Shown here piece after piece: positions 24,684 through 39,198 of a stretch of DNA of 64,000 nt. The notes under the pieces were generated by a model. That model saw only the letters and a list, made by a program, of their open reading frames with translations, was not told the DNA's origin and made no database searches. The stretch covers positions 12,717,501 through 12,781,500 of the forward strand of contig CM043878.1 of the NCBI GenBank assembly GCA_023846275.1, read 5' to 3'. The position numbers and the translations under genes were made by a program. This DNA comes from Vanilla planifolia (lineage: Eukaryota; Streptophyta; Magnoliopsida; Asparagales; Orchidaceae). Position 1 is the first letter of the stretch; each line of letters begins with the position of its first letter.

Positions 24684-27600
24684 ATAAAAATATAAAAAAT
24701 GCGTCATAATATTTATGGTTTTCTTTAAATTTTAATCGATTATTTAGTTAAATTGAAAAAAAAAAAACGATAAAATGTACATGCAGTTGTCTTTATTAAT
24801 ACCATTTGATAATGACTTTTTAAATATATTAAGTACAACTGAATCTTAAATTCATAAATATATCTGATAATTTTCATAACTTTTTTGAACCTTCAAACGT
24901 AATATATTTTCTAAAACTTTACGAATAATTCACATGGAGAAAAAGAGATTTTTATTATAAAAAAATTCCTAAAACTAATTATATATATGTGTGTTGATAG
25001 TTAATCACAAATATTTTTGTCATTACATTTGTTGAGAAAGGTAGTAAAATAATATTTATTTTTCAAAATCTTTTTTGTTAATTAATTCATTTATGTTTAA
25101 AAGTTTTTTAATTTTTTTATATTATATTTTTTGTTGTTCTTTTGAATCACTATTATTCTTAATAGTATAAAGAAGACATAAAATATATGCAATGAAAATA
25201 ATTTTAATGATTAAATTTATTTATAAAAAATATAGTATGCATTAACTCTTATATATTATAATTTATGTTTAATACGTAGAAACCAAATATAATATATATA
25301 ATATGTTAAGTTAAAAATTACAGTTTTATAATAATATAATCTTGAAAATTATGTAATATAATCATATTATTTATATTTGACAAAATAAATTCACTCTACT
25401 AACTTAATTTCATATTATAAAACATTTTTTCACTAATAAATTCATTTAAGTTAGAATTTTTTTAATTTTTTTAATTTTTTTAAATTTTTTAAATATATAT
25501 TTTATATCACAATTATTCTCAACAATAATAGCTAATATGATGTGTATCAAGAAGAAAACAATTTTTACAATTAAATTTATTTATCTAAATTTTATTATTT
25601 ATCATGAATTAGTGAAATGTATAAATATTAATGTTATTTATTTTATATTTTTTTAAATAAAAATTGATTATACACATAAAATCAAAAGTAATGTAAAACA
25701 TATAACATTTTTATTTATTGGTTTCCTAATTAAAAAAAAGAAAAAAAAATCAAACTCACAATGCACGTATTTTTTTAGTAGTCATCAATAATGACAATAC
25801 TTTTATTTTAGTCACACATTATTAAATTATACAATTGTCAAATATCAAGACAAATGGTGAGTCAATTAAAACAAAATTTCTCCTAAAATATCACAATTTT
25901 GTGGGGTTATCATTTGCATAAGTCACATATTATATTATATATAAAAAATATAAAATGATAAACAATTCTAGAATATGTGAATATTACAATAATTATGAAC
26001 GTAGAATATTCAAAATAATTGTTCGTTTTATATATTTTTAGTATTTCGATTTTTCAGTATGATTTATTTTTTATTTTTTATTATTCTTCTATTTTTTTTT
26101 TGTTTTTTAATAATTTAAAATCTTAATTTTTATTTAGAAATAATAAAATTTTTTAAATTTATATCATTATTTTTTATTAACAATTGATTTAATAATTTTA
26201 ATGAAGAGGTTCATGTTTTGATATAGATATTTACATAAAATCCAAAACTTTAATTTATTCCTAATAAATAATAGTTTAATATTTATTTTGAAATGCTTTT
26301 GAAAACAGGCAGCGTAATTTATATTTTTCCGAACTTCGAAAAAAGAAAAAAAAAAAAAAAAAGAATACGTTTAAGCAATGCACTTTTTTTTTTTGGTGTG
26401 TCCCGCACAATAACAACTCGTACAATTATAGGACCGTCCGCATAAACGTCATGATGCGGACGCCGAAAATGGCCAAAATCCGTGAGCTAACACTCACGGT
26501 TTTTCTGCGAAATCGCCGAATCCGAAGGGTTATTCAGTTTTGCAATGTCGCACAGAACTTTGATGCGGACACCCGCAAAACTACGAAGGCGACAAACATG
26601 CGACGTTTGTTTATTGGGTAATATCTCCACGTTTTTATTTTTAAATGTTTAGGGTACTAGGTTATTCGTAAAATGTTTTCTAAATTTTTCTATTGGTGAA
26701 ATATCAAAACAATTTTCATAATTTTTTTAATAATTAATATTAATATTTTCTAAAAAAATATATTTTAAATAAATATTATTTTTTCTCTCTATCTTTCTAT
26801 TTCTTCATTTTTTGTCTTTTATTTTATTAATAAATAGATTTTTATATTTACCTTGCAAATTTCTCTCTAAAATTAATATGATATGCATAATAATTGTTAT
26901 TAAAATATATATTTATTTATAGCCATTCATTCTTTTGCAAAAATACTTCCGTTTATTTATTATATGTCCCGCACCGTACAAAATATAAATTGTATGCATA
27001 TGGCCGCATATTTGATGTATGCGGACGCAAAAAAACCGTAAAACCCGTGAGCGAACCATCACGGATTTCTGCATAAATTTGCCATGCAGCGGGTGCCAAA
27101 TTTTGTGACGGTCGCATAGAACGTTCTGTGCGGAACGGCTTAATATAAAAACATCTATTCTTATGCGGCTTAATTGTAGGATTCTCGGCGTTTTCCTTTT
27201 TTCCAATTTGAATATTTATGATTAGAGTTTATAAAATATTAATTTATTTTTTATAACATGGAGAATGAAGAAAATTTCTTTTGAATATTTTAATTTAGCA
27301 GAAATGTAGTCTAATTATTTTTAAAATTTTTTTATTTAAAAATATAAATAAAAAAATAATCTCAAAAGAAACATTATCGTTATATATTATTTTTTTATTT
27401 TTAAAATGAAATCCTAAAATATTAATTGAAAAATTAAAATATAAAATTATTTTTTCCTTTTATCAATAATATAATTTACTTGTTTATCATTCATGTTACA
27501 AAGAAAATTAACAAGGGATCGTTCTCGTGATCTACGATTCATATAAATATATTTATAATGAGTAGAGAAAATAAATATAAAATTCAAAACCTAAATAATA

Positions 27601-28035
27601 TTCGCAACTTGATAAAATGGCTCAACGAATTAAATAGAATTATATGCGAACAGAATCCCAAAATTTAAGTATAGTATATTACAAAAATGTAATAAAGGCT
27701 TCTTCGTAATTCACTTACGGCTATCAAATTATAAAAAAAATTAACAAATAAATTTTTACGGAAGCATTCGATAATATGAGCAGCCAAACGAAACTGCAAA
27801 AATTACTCGATAAATAAACGAATAAACATATTTATTAATACACATATTTATTTATTTTTCTTCTCTCAATATTAAATCAGAGTATTATGATAAATAACTA
27901 TTTTAATTATTTATTAGTTCAATGTTTTATTCTAAAAACAAAAACTCTAAAATTTCTTTCATATATTAAAAGTAAAGAGTGGATATTAGTTTTCATATCG
28001 ATTATATAATATAGTTGTCATTTATATTTTAAATT

Positions 28036-28079
<44 letters not shown>

Positions 28080-28317
28080 TAGAAGAGAAAAATAAAAATT
28101 TGAAAATATGGGAGATTCATGACGAAAACTAAATACAATTGTTAGAATTAGAGACTAACATGATGTCATAATATAAAAAAAATAATTTAATAACACGCTA
28201 AAAGAAGCCCAAAAAATCGTGCGGAAATGTTTTTTTTGATAATTCAATTATACAAACTAAATCATTAGACAATCGACATGGGTACTTTTACTTAAGAAAT
28301 TTGTAAATTGGATCACG
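24684..28317 (+). repeat. Unit 8, family II (3,634 bp)
   Basis: Module A 26399-26631, module B 26965-27190, TA run 33 bases. It has GTATATTAC (shared with units 6 and 7) but the CATGGGTA/TTGTAAATT unit end shared with units 10-16, so it combines markers of two sub-variants. Private C at 27372. Confidence 0.97.
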
Positions 28318-31300
28318 ATAAAAATATAAAAAATGCGTCATAATATTTATGGTTTTCTTTAAATTTTAATCGATTATTTAGTTAAATTGAAAAAAAAAAA
28401 ACGATAAAATGTACATGCAGTTGTCTTTATTAATACCATTTGATAATGACTTTTTAAATATATTAAGTACAACTGAATCTTAAATTCATAAATATATCTG
28501 ATAATTTTCATAACTTTTTTGAACCTTCAAACGTAATATATTTTCTAAAACTTTACGAATAATTCACATGGAGAAAAAGAGATTTTTATTATAAAAAAAT
28601 TCCTAAAACTAATTATATATATGTGTGTTGATAGTTAATCACAAATATTTTTGTCATTACATTTGTTGAGAAAGGTAGTAAAATAATATTTATTTTTCAA
28701 AATCTTTTTTGTTAATTAATTCATTTATGTTTAAAAGTTTTTTAATTTTTTTATATTATATTTTTTGTTGTTCTTTTGAATCACTATTATTCTTAATAGT
28801 ATAAAGAAGACATAAAATATATGCAATGAAAATAATTTTAATGATTAAATTTATTTATAAAAAATATAGTATGCATTAACTCTTATATATTATAATTTAT
28901 GTTTAATACGTAGAAACCAAATATAATATATATAATATGTTAAGTTAAAAATTACAGTTTTATAATAATATAATCTTGAAAATTATGTAATATAATCATA
29001 TTATTTATATTTGACAAAATAAATTCACTCTACTAACTTAATTTCATATTATAAAACATTTTTTCACTAATAAATTCATTTAAGTTAGAATTTTTTTAAT
29101 TTTTTTAATTTTTTTAAATTTTTTAAATATATATTTTATATCACAATTATTCTCAACAATAATAGCTAATATGATGTGTATCAAGAAGAAAACAATTTTT
29201 ACAATTAAATTTATTTATCTAAATTTTATTATTTATCATGAATTAGTGAAATGTATAAATATTAATGTTATTTATTTTATATTTTTTTAAATAAAAATTG
29301 ATTATACACATAAAATCAAAAGTAATGTAAAACATATAACATTTTTATTTATTGGTTTCCTAATTAAAAAAAAGAAAAAAAAATCAAACTCACAATGCAC
29401 GTATTTTTTTAGTAGTCATCAATAATGACAATACTTTTATTTTAGTCACACATTATTAAATTATACAATTGTCAAATATCAAGACAAATGGTGAGTCAAT
29501 TAAAACAAAATTTCTCCTAAAATATCACAATTTTGTGGGGTTATCATTTGCATAAGTCACATATTATATTATATATAAAAAATATAAAATGATAAACAAT
29601 TCTAGAATATGTGAATATTACAATAATTATGAACGTAGAATATTCAAAATAATTGTTCGTTTTATATATTTTTAGTATTTCGATTTTTCAGTATGATTTA
29701 TTTTTTATTTTTTATTATTCTTCTATTTTTTTTTTGTTTTTTAATAATTTAAAATCTTAATTTTTATTTAGAAATAATAAAATTTTTTAAATTTATATCA
29801 TTATTTTTTATTAACAATTGATTTAATAATTTTAATGAAGAGGTTCATGTTTTGATATAGATATTTACATAAAATCCAAAACTTTAATTTATTCCTAATA
29901 AATAATAGTTTAATATTTATTTTGAAATGCTTTTGAAAACAGGCAGCGTAATTTATATTTTTCCGAACTTCGAAAAAAGAAAAAAAAAAAAAAAAAGAAT
30001 ACGTTTAAGCAATGCACTTTTTTTTTTTGGTGTGTCCCGCACAATAACAACTCGTACAATTATAGGACCGTCCGCATAAACGTCATGATGCGGACGCCGA
30101 AAATGGCCAAAATCCGTGAGCTAACACTCACGGTTTTTCTGCGAAATCGCCGAATCCGAAGGGTTATTCAGTTTTGCAATGTCGCACAGAACTTTGATGC
30201 GGACACCCGCAAAACTACGAAGGCGACAAACATGCGACGTTTGTTTATTGGGTAATATCTCCACGTTTTTATTTTTAAATGTTTAGGGTACTAGGTTATT
30301 CGTAAAATGTTTTCTAAATTTTTCTATTGGTGAAATATCAAAACAATTTTCATAATTTTTTTAATAATTAATATTAATATTTTCTAAAAAAATATATTTT
30401 AAATAAATATTATTTTTTCTCTCTATCTTTCTATTTCTTCATTTTTTGTCTTTTATTTTATTAATAAATAGATTTTTATATTTACCTTGCAAATTTCTCT
30501 CTAAAATTAATATGATATGCATAATAATTGTTATTAAAATATATATTTATTTATAGCCATTCATTCTTTTGCAAAAATACTTCCGTTTATTTATTATATG
30601 TCCCGCACCGTACAAAATATAAATTGTATGCATATGGCCGCATATTTGATGTATGCGGACGCAAAAAAACCGTAAAACCCGTGAGCGAACCATCACGGAT
30701 TTCTGCATAAATTTGCCATGCAGCGGGTGCCAAATTTTGTGACGGTCGCATAGAACGTTCTGTGCGGAACGGCTTAATATAAAAACATCTATTCTTATGC
30801 GGCTTAATTGTAGGATTCTCGGCGTTTTCCTTTTTTCCAATTTGAATATTTATGATTAGAGTTTATAAAATATTAATTTATTTTTTATAACATGGAGAAT
30901 GAAGAAAATTTCTTTTGAATATTTTAATTTAGCAGAAATGTAGTCTAATTATTTTTAAAATTTTTTTATTTAAAAATATAAATAAAAAAATAATCTCAAA
31001 AGAAATATTATCGTTATATATTATTTTTTTATTTTTAAAATGAAATCCTAAAATATTAATTGAAAAATTAAAATATAAAATTATTTTTTCCTTTTATCAA
31101 TAATATAATTTACTTGTTTATCATTCATGTTACAAAGAAAATTAACAAGGGATCGTTCTCGTGATCTACGATTCATATAAATATATTTATAATGAGTAGA
31201 GAAAATAAATATAAAATTCAAAACCTAAATAATATTCGCAACTTGATAAAATGGCTCAACGAATTAAATAGAATTATATGCGAACAGAATCCCAAAATTT

Positions 31301-31669
31301 AAGTATAGTATACTACAAAAATGTAATAAAGGCTTCTTCGTAATTCACTTACGGCTATCAAATTATAAAAAAAATTAACAAATAAATTTTTACGGAAGCA
31401 TTCGATAATATGAGCAGCCAAACGAAACTGCAAAAATTACTCGATAAATAAACGAATAAACATATTTATTAATACACATATTTATTTATTTTTCTTCTCT
31501 CAATATTAAATCAGAGTATTATGATAAATAACTATTTTAATTATTTATTAGTTCAATGTTTTATTCTAAAAACAAAAACTCTAAAATTTCTTTCATATAT
31601 TAAAAGTAAAGAGTGGATATTAGTTTTCATATCGATTATATAATATAGTTGTCATTTATATTTTAAATT

Positions 31670-31709
<40 letters not shown>

Positions 31710-31947
31710 TAGAAGAGAAAAATAAAAATTTGAAAATATGGGAGATTCATGACGAAAACTAAATACAATTGTTAGAATTAGAGACTAACATGATGTCATA
31801 ATATAAAAAAAATAATTTAATAACACGCTAAAAGAAGCCCAAAAAATCGTGCGGAAATGTTTTTTTTGATAATTCAATTATACAAACTAAATCATTAGAC
31901 AATCGACAAGGGTACTTTTACTTAAGAAATTTTTAAATTGGATCACG
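28318..31947 (+). repeat. Unit 9, family II (3,630 bp)
   Basis: Module A 30033-30265, module B 30599-30824, TA run 29 bases. It has GTATACTAC like all later units, but the CAAGGGTA/TTTTTAAATT unit end of units 6, 7 and 17. Confidence 0.97.
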
Positions 31948-34900
31948 ATAAAAATATAAAAAATGCGTCATAATATTTATGGTTTTCTTTAAATTTTAAT
32001 CGATTATTTAGTTAAATTGAAAAAAAAAAAACGATAAAATGTACATGCAGTTGTCTTTATTAATACCATTTGATAATGACTTTTTAAATATATTAAGTAC
32101 AACTGAATCTTAAATTCATAAATATATCTGATAATTTTCATAACTTTTTTGAACCTTCAAACGTAATATATTTTCTAAAACTTTACGAATAATTCACATG
32201 GAGAAAAAGAGATTTTTATTATAAAAAAATTCCTAAAACTAATTATATATATGTGTGTTGATAGTTAATCACAAATATTTTTGTCATTACATTTGTTGAG
32301 AAAGGTAGTAAAATAATATTTATTTTTCAAAATCTTTTTTGTTAATTAATTCATTTATGTTTAAAAGTTTTTTAATTTTTTTATATTATATTTTTTGTTG
32401 TTCTTTTGAATCACTATTATTCTTAATAGTATAAAGAAGACATAAAATATATGCAATGAAAATAATTTTAATGATTAAATTTATTTATAAAAAATATAGT
32501 ATGCATTAACTCTTATATATTATAATTTATGTTTAATACGTAGAAACCAAATATAATATATATAATATGTTAAGTTAAAAATTACAGTTTTATAATAATA
32601 TAATCTTGAAAATTATGTAATATAATCATATTATTTATATTTGACAAAATAAATTCACTCTACTAACTTAATTTCATATTATAAAACATTTTTTCACTAA
32701 TAAATTCATTTAAGTTAGAATTTTTTTAATTTTTTTAATTTTTTTAAATTTTTTAAATATATATTTTATATCACAATTATTCTCAACAATAATAGCTAAT
32801 ATGATGTGTATCAAGAAGAAAACAATTTTTACAATTAAATTTATTTATCTAAATTTTATTATTTATCATGAATTAGTGAAATGTATAAATATTAATGTTA
32901 TTTATTTTATATTTTTTTAAATAAAAATTGATTATACACATAAAATCAAAAGTAATGTAAAACATATAACATTTTTATTTATTGGTTTCCTAATTAAAAA
33001 AAAGAAAAAAAAATCAAACTCACAATGCACGTATTTTTTTAGTAGTCATCAATAATGACAATACTTTTATTTTAGTCACACATTATTAAATTATACAATT
33101 GTCAAATATCAAGACAAATGGTGAGTCAATTAAAACAAAATTTCTCCTAAAATATCACAATTTTGTGGGGTTATCATTTGCATAAGTCACATATTATATT
33201 ATATATAAAAAATATAAAATGATAAACAATTCTAGAATATGTGAATATTACAATAATTATGAACGTAGAATATTCAAAATAATTGTTCGTTTTATATATT
33301 TTTAGTATTTCGATTTTTCAGTATGATTTATTTTTTATTTTTTATTATTCTTCTATTTTTTTTTTGTTTTTTAATAATTTAAAATCTTAATTTTTATTTA
33401 GAAATAATAAAATTTTTTAAATTTATATCATTATTTTTTATTAACAATTGATTTAATAATTTTAATGAAGAGGTTCATGTTTTGATATAGATATTTACAT
33501 AAAATCCAAAACTTTAATTTATTCCTAATAAATAATAGTTTAATATTTATTTTGAAATGCTTTTGAAAACAGGCAGCGTAATTTATATTTTTCCGAACTT
33601 CGAAAAAAGAAAAAAAAAAAAAAAAAGAATACGTTTAAGCAATGCACTTTTTTTTTTTTGGTGTGTCCCGCACAATAACAACTCGTACAATTATAGGACC
33701 GTCCGCATAAACGTCATGATGCGGACGCCGAAAATGGCCAAAATCCGTGAGCTAACACTCACGGTTTTTCTGCGAAATCGCCGAATCCGAAGGGTTATTC
33801 AGTTTTGCAATGTCGCACAGAACTTTCATGCGGACACCCGCAAAACTACGAAGGCGACAAACATGCGACGTTTGTTTATTGGGTAATATCTCCACGTTTT
33901 TATTTTTAAATGTTTAGGGTACTAGGTTATTCGTAAAATGTTTTCTAAATTTTTCTATTGGTGAAATATCAAAACAATTTTCATAATTTTTTTAATAATT
34001 AATATTAATATTTTCTAAAAAAATATATTTTAAATAAATATTATTTTTTCTCTCTATCTTTCTATTTCTTCATTTTTTGTCTTTTATTTTATTAATAAAT
34101 AGATTTTTATATTTACCTTGCAAATTTCTCTCTAAAATTAATATGATATGCATAATAATTGTTATTAAAATATATATTTATTTATAGCCATTCATTCTTT
34201 TGCAAAAATACTTCCGTTTATTTATTATATGTCCCGCACCGTACAAAATATAAATTGTATGCATATGGCCGCATATTTGATGTATGCGGACGCAAAAAAA
34301 CCGTAAAACCCGTGAGCGAACCATCACGGATTTCTGCATAAATTTGCCATGCAGCGGGTGCCAAATTTTGTGACGGTCGCATAGAACGTTCTGTGCGGAA
34401 CGGCTTAATATAAAAACATCTATTCTTATGCGGCTTAATTGTAGGATTCTCGGCGTTTTCCTTTTTTCCAATTTGAATATTTATGATTAGAGTTTATAAA
34501 ATATTAATTTATTTTTTATAACATGGAGAATGAAGAAAATTTCTTTTGAATATTTTAATTTAGCAGAAATGTAGTCTAATTATTTTTAAAATTTTTTTAT
34601 TTAAAAATATAAATAAAAAAATAATCTCAAAAGAAATATTATCGTTATATATTATTTTTTTATTTTTAAAATGAAATCCTAAAATATTAATTGAAAAATT
34701 AAAATATAAAATTATTTTTTCCTTTTATCAATAATATAATTTACTTGTTTATCATTCATGTTACAAAGAAAATTAACAAGGGATCGTTCTCGTGATCTAC
34801 GATTCATATAAATATATTTATAATGAGTAGAGAAAATAAATATAAAATTCAAAACCTAAATAATATTCGCAACTTGATAAAATGGCTCAACGAATTAAAT

Positions 34901-35570
34901 AGAATTATATGCGAACAGAATCCCAAAATTTAAGTATAGTATACTACAAAAATGTAATAAAGGCTTCTTCGTAATTCACTTACGGCTATCAAATTATAAA
35001 AAAAATTAACAAATAAATTTTTACGGAAGCATTCGATAATATGAGCAGCCAAACGAAACTGCAAAAATTACTCGATAAATAAACGAATAAACATATTTAT
35101 TAATACACATATTTATTTATTTTTCTTCTCTCAATATTAAATCAGAGTATTATGATAAATAACTATTTTAATTATTTATTAGTTCAATGTTTTATTCTAA
35201 AAACAAAAACTCTAAAATTTCTTTCATATATTAAAAGTAAAGAGTGGATATTAGTTTTCATATCGATTATATAATATAGTTGTCATTTATATTTTAAATT
35301 AATTGAATATATATATATATATATATATTATTTAGAAGAGAAAAATAAAAATTTGAAAATATGGGAGATTCATGACGAAAACTAAATACAATTGTTAGAA
35401 TTAGAGACTAACATGATGTCATAATATAAAAAAAATAATTTAATAACACGCTAAAAGAAGCCCAAAAAATCGTGCGGAAATGTTTTTTTTGATAATTCAA
35501 TTATACAAACTAAATCATTAGACAATCGACATGGGTACTTTTACTTAAGAAATTTGTAAATTGGATCACG
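31948..35570 (+). repeat. Unit 10, family II (3,623 bp)
   Basis: Module A 33664-33896, module B 34230-34455, TA run only 21 bases (35307-35327), which largely explains the short unit. In module A it alone has CTTTCATGCGGAC where other family II units have CTTTGATGCGGAC. The T run before module A is one T longer, which fuses two frames into a chance 109-codon frame. Confidence 0.97.
35307..35327. repeat. (TA)n microsatellite of unit 10, shortest in family II
   Basis: The alternating run is 21 bases, against 23 to 35 in the other family II units. It sits at the same place in the unit, before TTATTTAGAAGAG. Confidence 0.95.
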
Positions 35571-38500
35571 ATAAAAATATAAAAAATGCGTCATAATATT
35601 TATGGTTTTCTTTAAATTTTAATCGATTATTTAGTTAAATTGAAAAAAAAAAAACGATAAAATGTACATGCAGTTGTCTTTATTAATACCATTTGATAAT
35701 GACTTTTTAAATATATTAAGTACAACTGAATCTTAAATTCATAAATATATCTGATAATTTTCATAACTTTTTTGAACCTTCAAACGTAATATATTTTCTA
35801 AAACTTTACGAATAATTCACATGGAGAAAAAGAGATTTTTATTATAAAAAAATTCCTAAAACTAATTATATATATGTGTGTTGATAGTTAATCACAAATA
35901 TTTTTGTCATTACATTTGTTGAGAAAGGTAGTAAAATAATATTTATTTTTCAAAATCTTTTTTGTTAATTAATTCATTTATGTTTAAAAGTTTTTTAATT
36001 TTTTTATATTATATTTTTTGTTGTTCTTTTGAATCACTATTATTCTTAATAGTATAAAGAAGACATAAAATATATGCAATGAAAATAATTTTAATGATTA
36101 AATTTATTTATAAAAAATATAGTATGCATTAACTCTTATATATTATAATTTATGTTTAATACGTAGAAACCAAATATAATATATATAATATGTTAAGTTA
36201 AAAATTACAGTTTTATAATAATATAATCTTGAAAATTATGTAATATAATCATATTATTTATATTTGACAAAATAAATTCACTCTACTAACTTAATTTCAT
36301 ATTATAAAACATTTTTTCACTAATAAATTCATTTAAGTTAGAATTTTTTTAATTTTTTTAATTTTTTTAAATTTTTTAAATATATATTTTATATCACAAT
36401 TATTCTCAACAATAATAGCTAATATGATGTGTATCAAGAAGAAAACAATTTTTACAATTAAATTTATTTATCTAAATTTTATTATTTATCATGAATTAGT
36501 GAAATGTATAAATATTAATGTTATTTATTTTATATTTTTTTAAATAAAAATTGATTATACACATAAAATCAAAAGTAATGTAAAACATATAACATTTTTA
36601 TTTATTGGTTTCCTAATTAAAAAAAAGAAAAAAAAATCAAACTCACAATGCACGTATTTTTTTAGTAGTCATCAATAATGACAATACTTTTATTTTAGTC
36701 ACACATTATTAAATTATACAATTGTCAAATATCAAGACAAATGGTGAGTCAATTAAAACAAAATTTCTCCTAAAATATCACAATTTTGTGGGGTTATCAT
36801 TTGCATAAGTCACATATTATATTATATATAAAAAATATAAAATGATAAACAATTCTAGAATATGTGAATATTACAATAATTATGAACGTAGAATATTCAA
36901 AATAATTGTTCGTTTTATATATTTTTAGTATTTCGATTTTTCAGTATGATTTATTTTTTATTTTTTATTATTCTTCTATTTTTTTTTTGTTTTTTAATAA
37001 TTTAAAATCTTAATTTTTATTTAGAAATAATAAAATTTTTTAAATTTATATCATTATTTTTTATTAACAATTGATTTAATAATTTTAATGAAGAGGTTCA
37101 TGTTTTGATATAGATATTTACATAAAATCCAAAACTTTAATTTATTCCTAATAAATAATAGTTTAATATTTATTTTGAAATGCTTTTGAAAACAGGCAGC
37201 GTAATTTATATTTTTCCGAACTTCGAAAAAAGAAAAAAAAAAAAAAAAAGAATACGTTTAAGCAATGCACTTTTTTTTTTTGGTGTGTCCCGCACAATAA
37301 CAACTCGTACAATTATAGGACCGTCCGCATAAACGTCATGATGCGGACGCCGAAAATGGCCAAAATCCGTGAGCTAACACTCACGGTTTTTCTGCGAAAT
37401 CGCCGAATCCGAAGGGTTATTCAGTTTTGCAATGTCGCACAGAACTTTGATGCGGACACCCGCAAAACTACGAAGGCGACAAACATGCGACGTTTGTTTA
37501 TTGGGTAATATCTCCACGTTTTTATTTTTAAATGTTTAGGGTACTAGGTTATTCGTAAAATGTTTTCTAAATTTTTCTATTGGTGAAATATCAAAACAAT
37601 TTTCATAATTTTTTTAATAATTAATATTAATATTTTCTAAAAAAATATATTTTAAATAAATATTATTTTTTCTCTCTATCTTTCTATTTCTTCATTTTTT
37701 GTCTTTTATTTTATTAATAAATAGATTTTTATATTTACCTTGCAAATTTCTCTCTAAAATTAATATGATATGCATAATAATTGTTATTAAAATATATATT
37801 TATTTATAGCCATTCATTCTTTTGCAAAAATACTTCCGTTTATTTATTATATGTCCCGCACCGTACAAAATATAAATTGTATGCATATGGCCGCATATTT
37901 GATGTATGCGGACGCAAAAAAACCGTAAAACCCGTGAGCGAACCATCACGGATTTCTGCATAAATTTGCCATGCAGCGGGTGCCAAATTTTGTGACGGTC
38001 GCATAGAACGTTCTGTGCGGAACGGCTTAATATAAAAACATCTATTCTTATGCGGCTTAATTGTAGGATTCTCGGCGTTTTCCTTTTTTCCAATTTGAAT
38101 ATTTATGATTAGAGTTTATAAAATATTAATTTATTTTTTATAACATGGAGAATGAAGAAAATTTCTTTTGAATATTTTAATTTAGCAGAAATGTAGTCTA
38201 ATTATTTTTAAAATTTTTTTATTTAAAAATATAAATAAAAAAATAATCTCAAAAGAAATATTATCGTTATATATTATTTTTTTATTTTTAAAATGAAATC
38301 CTAAAATATTAATTGAAAAATTAAAATATAAAATTATTTTTTCCTTTTATCAATAATATAATTTACTTGTTTATCATTCATGTTACAAAGAAAATTAACA
38401 AGGGATCGTTCTCGTGATCTACGATTCATATAAATATATTTATAATGAGTAGAGAAAATAAATATAAAATTCAAAACCTAAATAATATTCGCAACTTGAT

Positions 38501-38922
38501 AAAATGGCTCAACGAATTAAATAGAATTATATGCGAACAGAATCCCAAAATTTAAGTATAGTATACTACAAAAATGTAATAAAGGCTTCTTCGTAATTCA
38601 CTTACGGCTATCAAATTATAAAAAAAATTAACAAATAAATTTTTACGGAAGCATTCGATAATATGAGCAGCCAAACGAAACTGCAAAAATTACTCGATAA
38701 ATAAACGAATAAACATATTTATTAATACACATATTTATTTATTTTTCTTCTCTCAATATTAAATCAGAGTATTATGATAAATAACTATTTTAATTATTTA
38801 TTAGTTCAATGTTTTATTCTAAAAACAAAAACTCTAAAATTTCTTTCATATATTAAAAGTAAAGAGTGGATATTAGTTTTCATATCGATTATATAATATA
38901 GTTGTCATTTATATTTTAAATT

Positions 38923-38960
<38 letters not shown>

Positions 38961-39198
38961 TAGAAGAGAAAAATAAAAATTTGAAAATATGGGAGATTCA
39001 TGACGAAAACTAAATACAATTGTTAGAATTAGAGACTAACATGATGTCATAATATTAAAAAAATAATTTAATAACACGCTAAAAGAAGCCCAAAAAATCG
39101 TGCGGAAATGTTTTTTTTGATAATTCAATTATACAAACTAAATCATTAGACAATCGACATGGGTACTTTTACTTAAGAAATTTGTAAATTGGATCACG
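35571..39198 (+). repeat. Unit 11, family II (3,628 bp)
   Basis: Module A 37286-37518, module B 37852-38077, TA run 27 bases. It is the first of six consecutive units (11-16) carrying ATATTAAAAAAATAA in place of ATATAAAAAAAATAA near the unit end. Confidence 0.97.

Noticed and set aside
33557..33886. 109-codon plus-strand frame in unit 10, the longest in the window
   Set aside because: It exists only because the T run before module A is one T longer in this unit, joining two frames through homopolymers. Lysine and phenylalanine runs come from A and T tracts.
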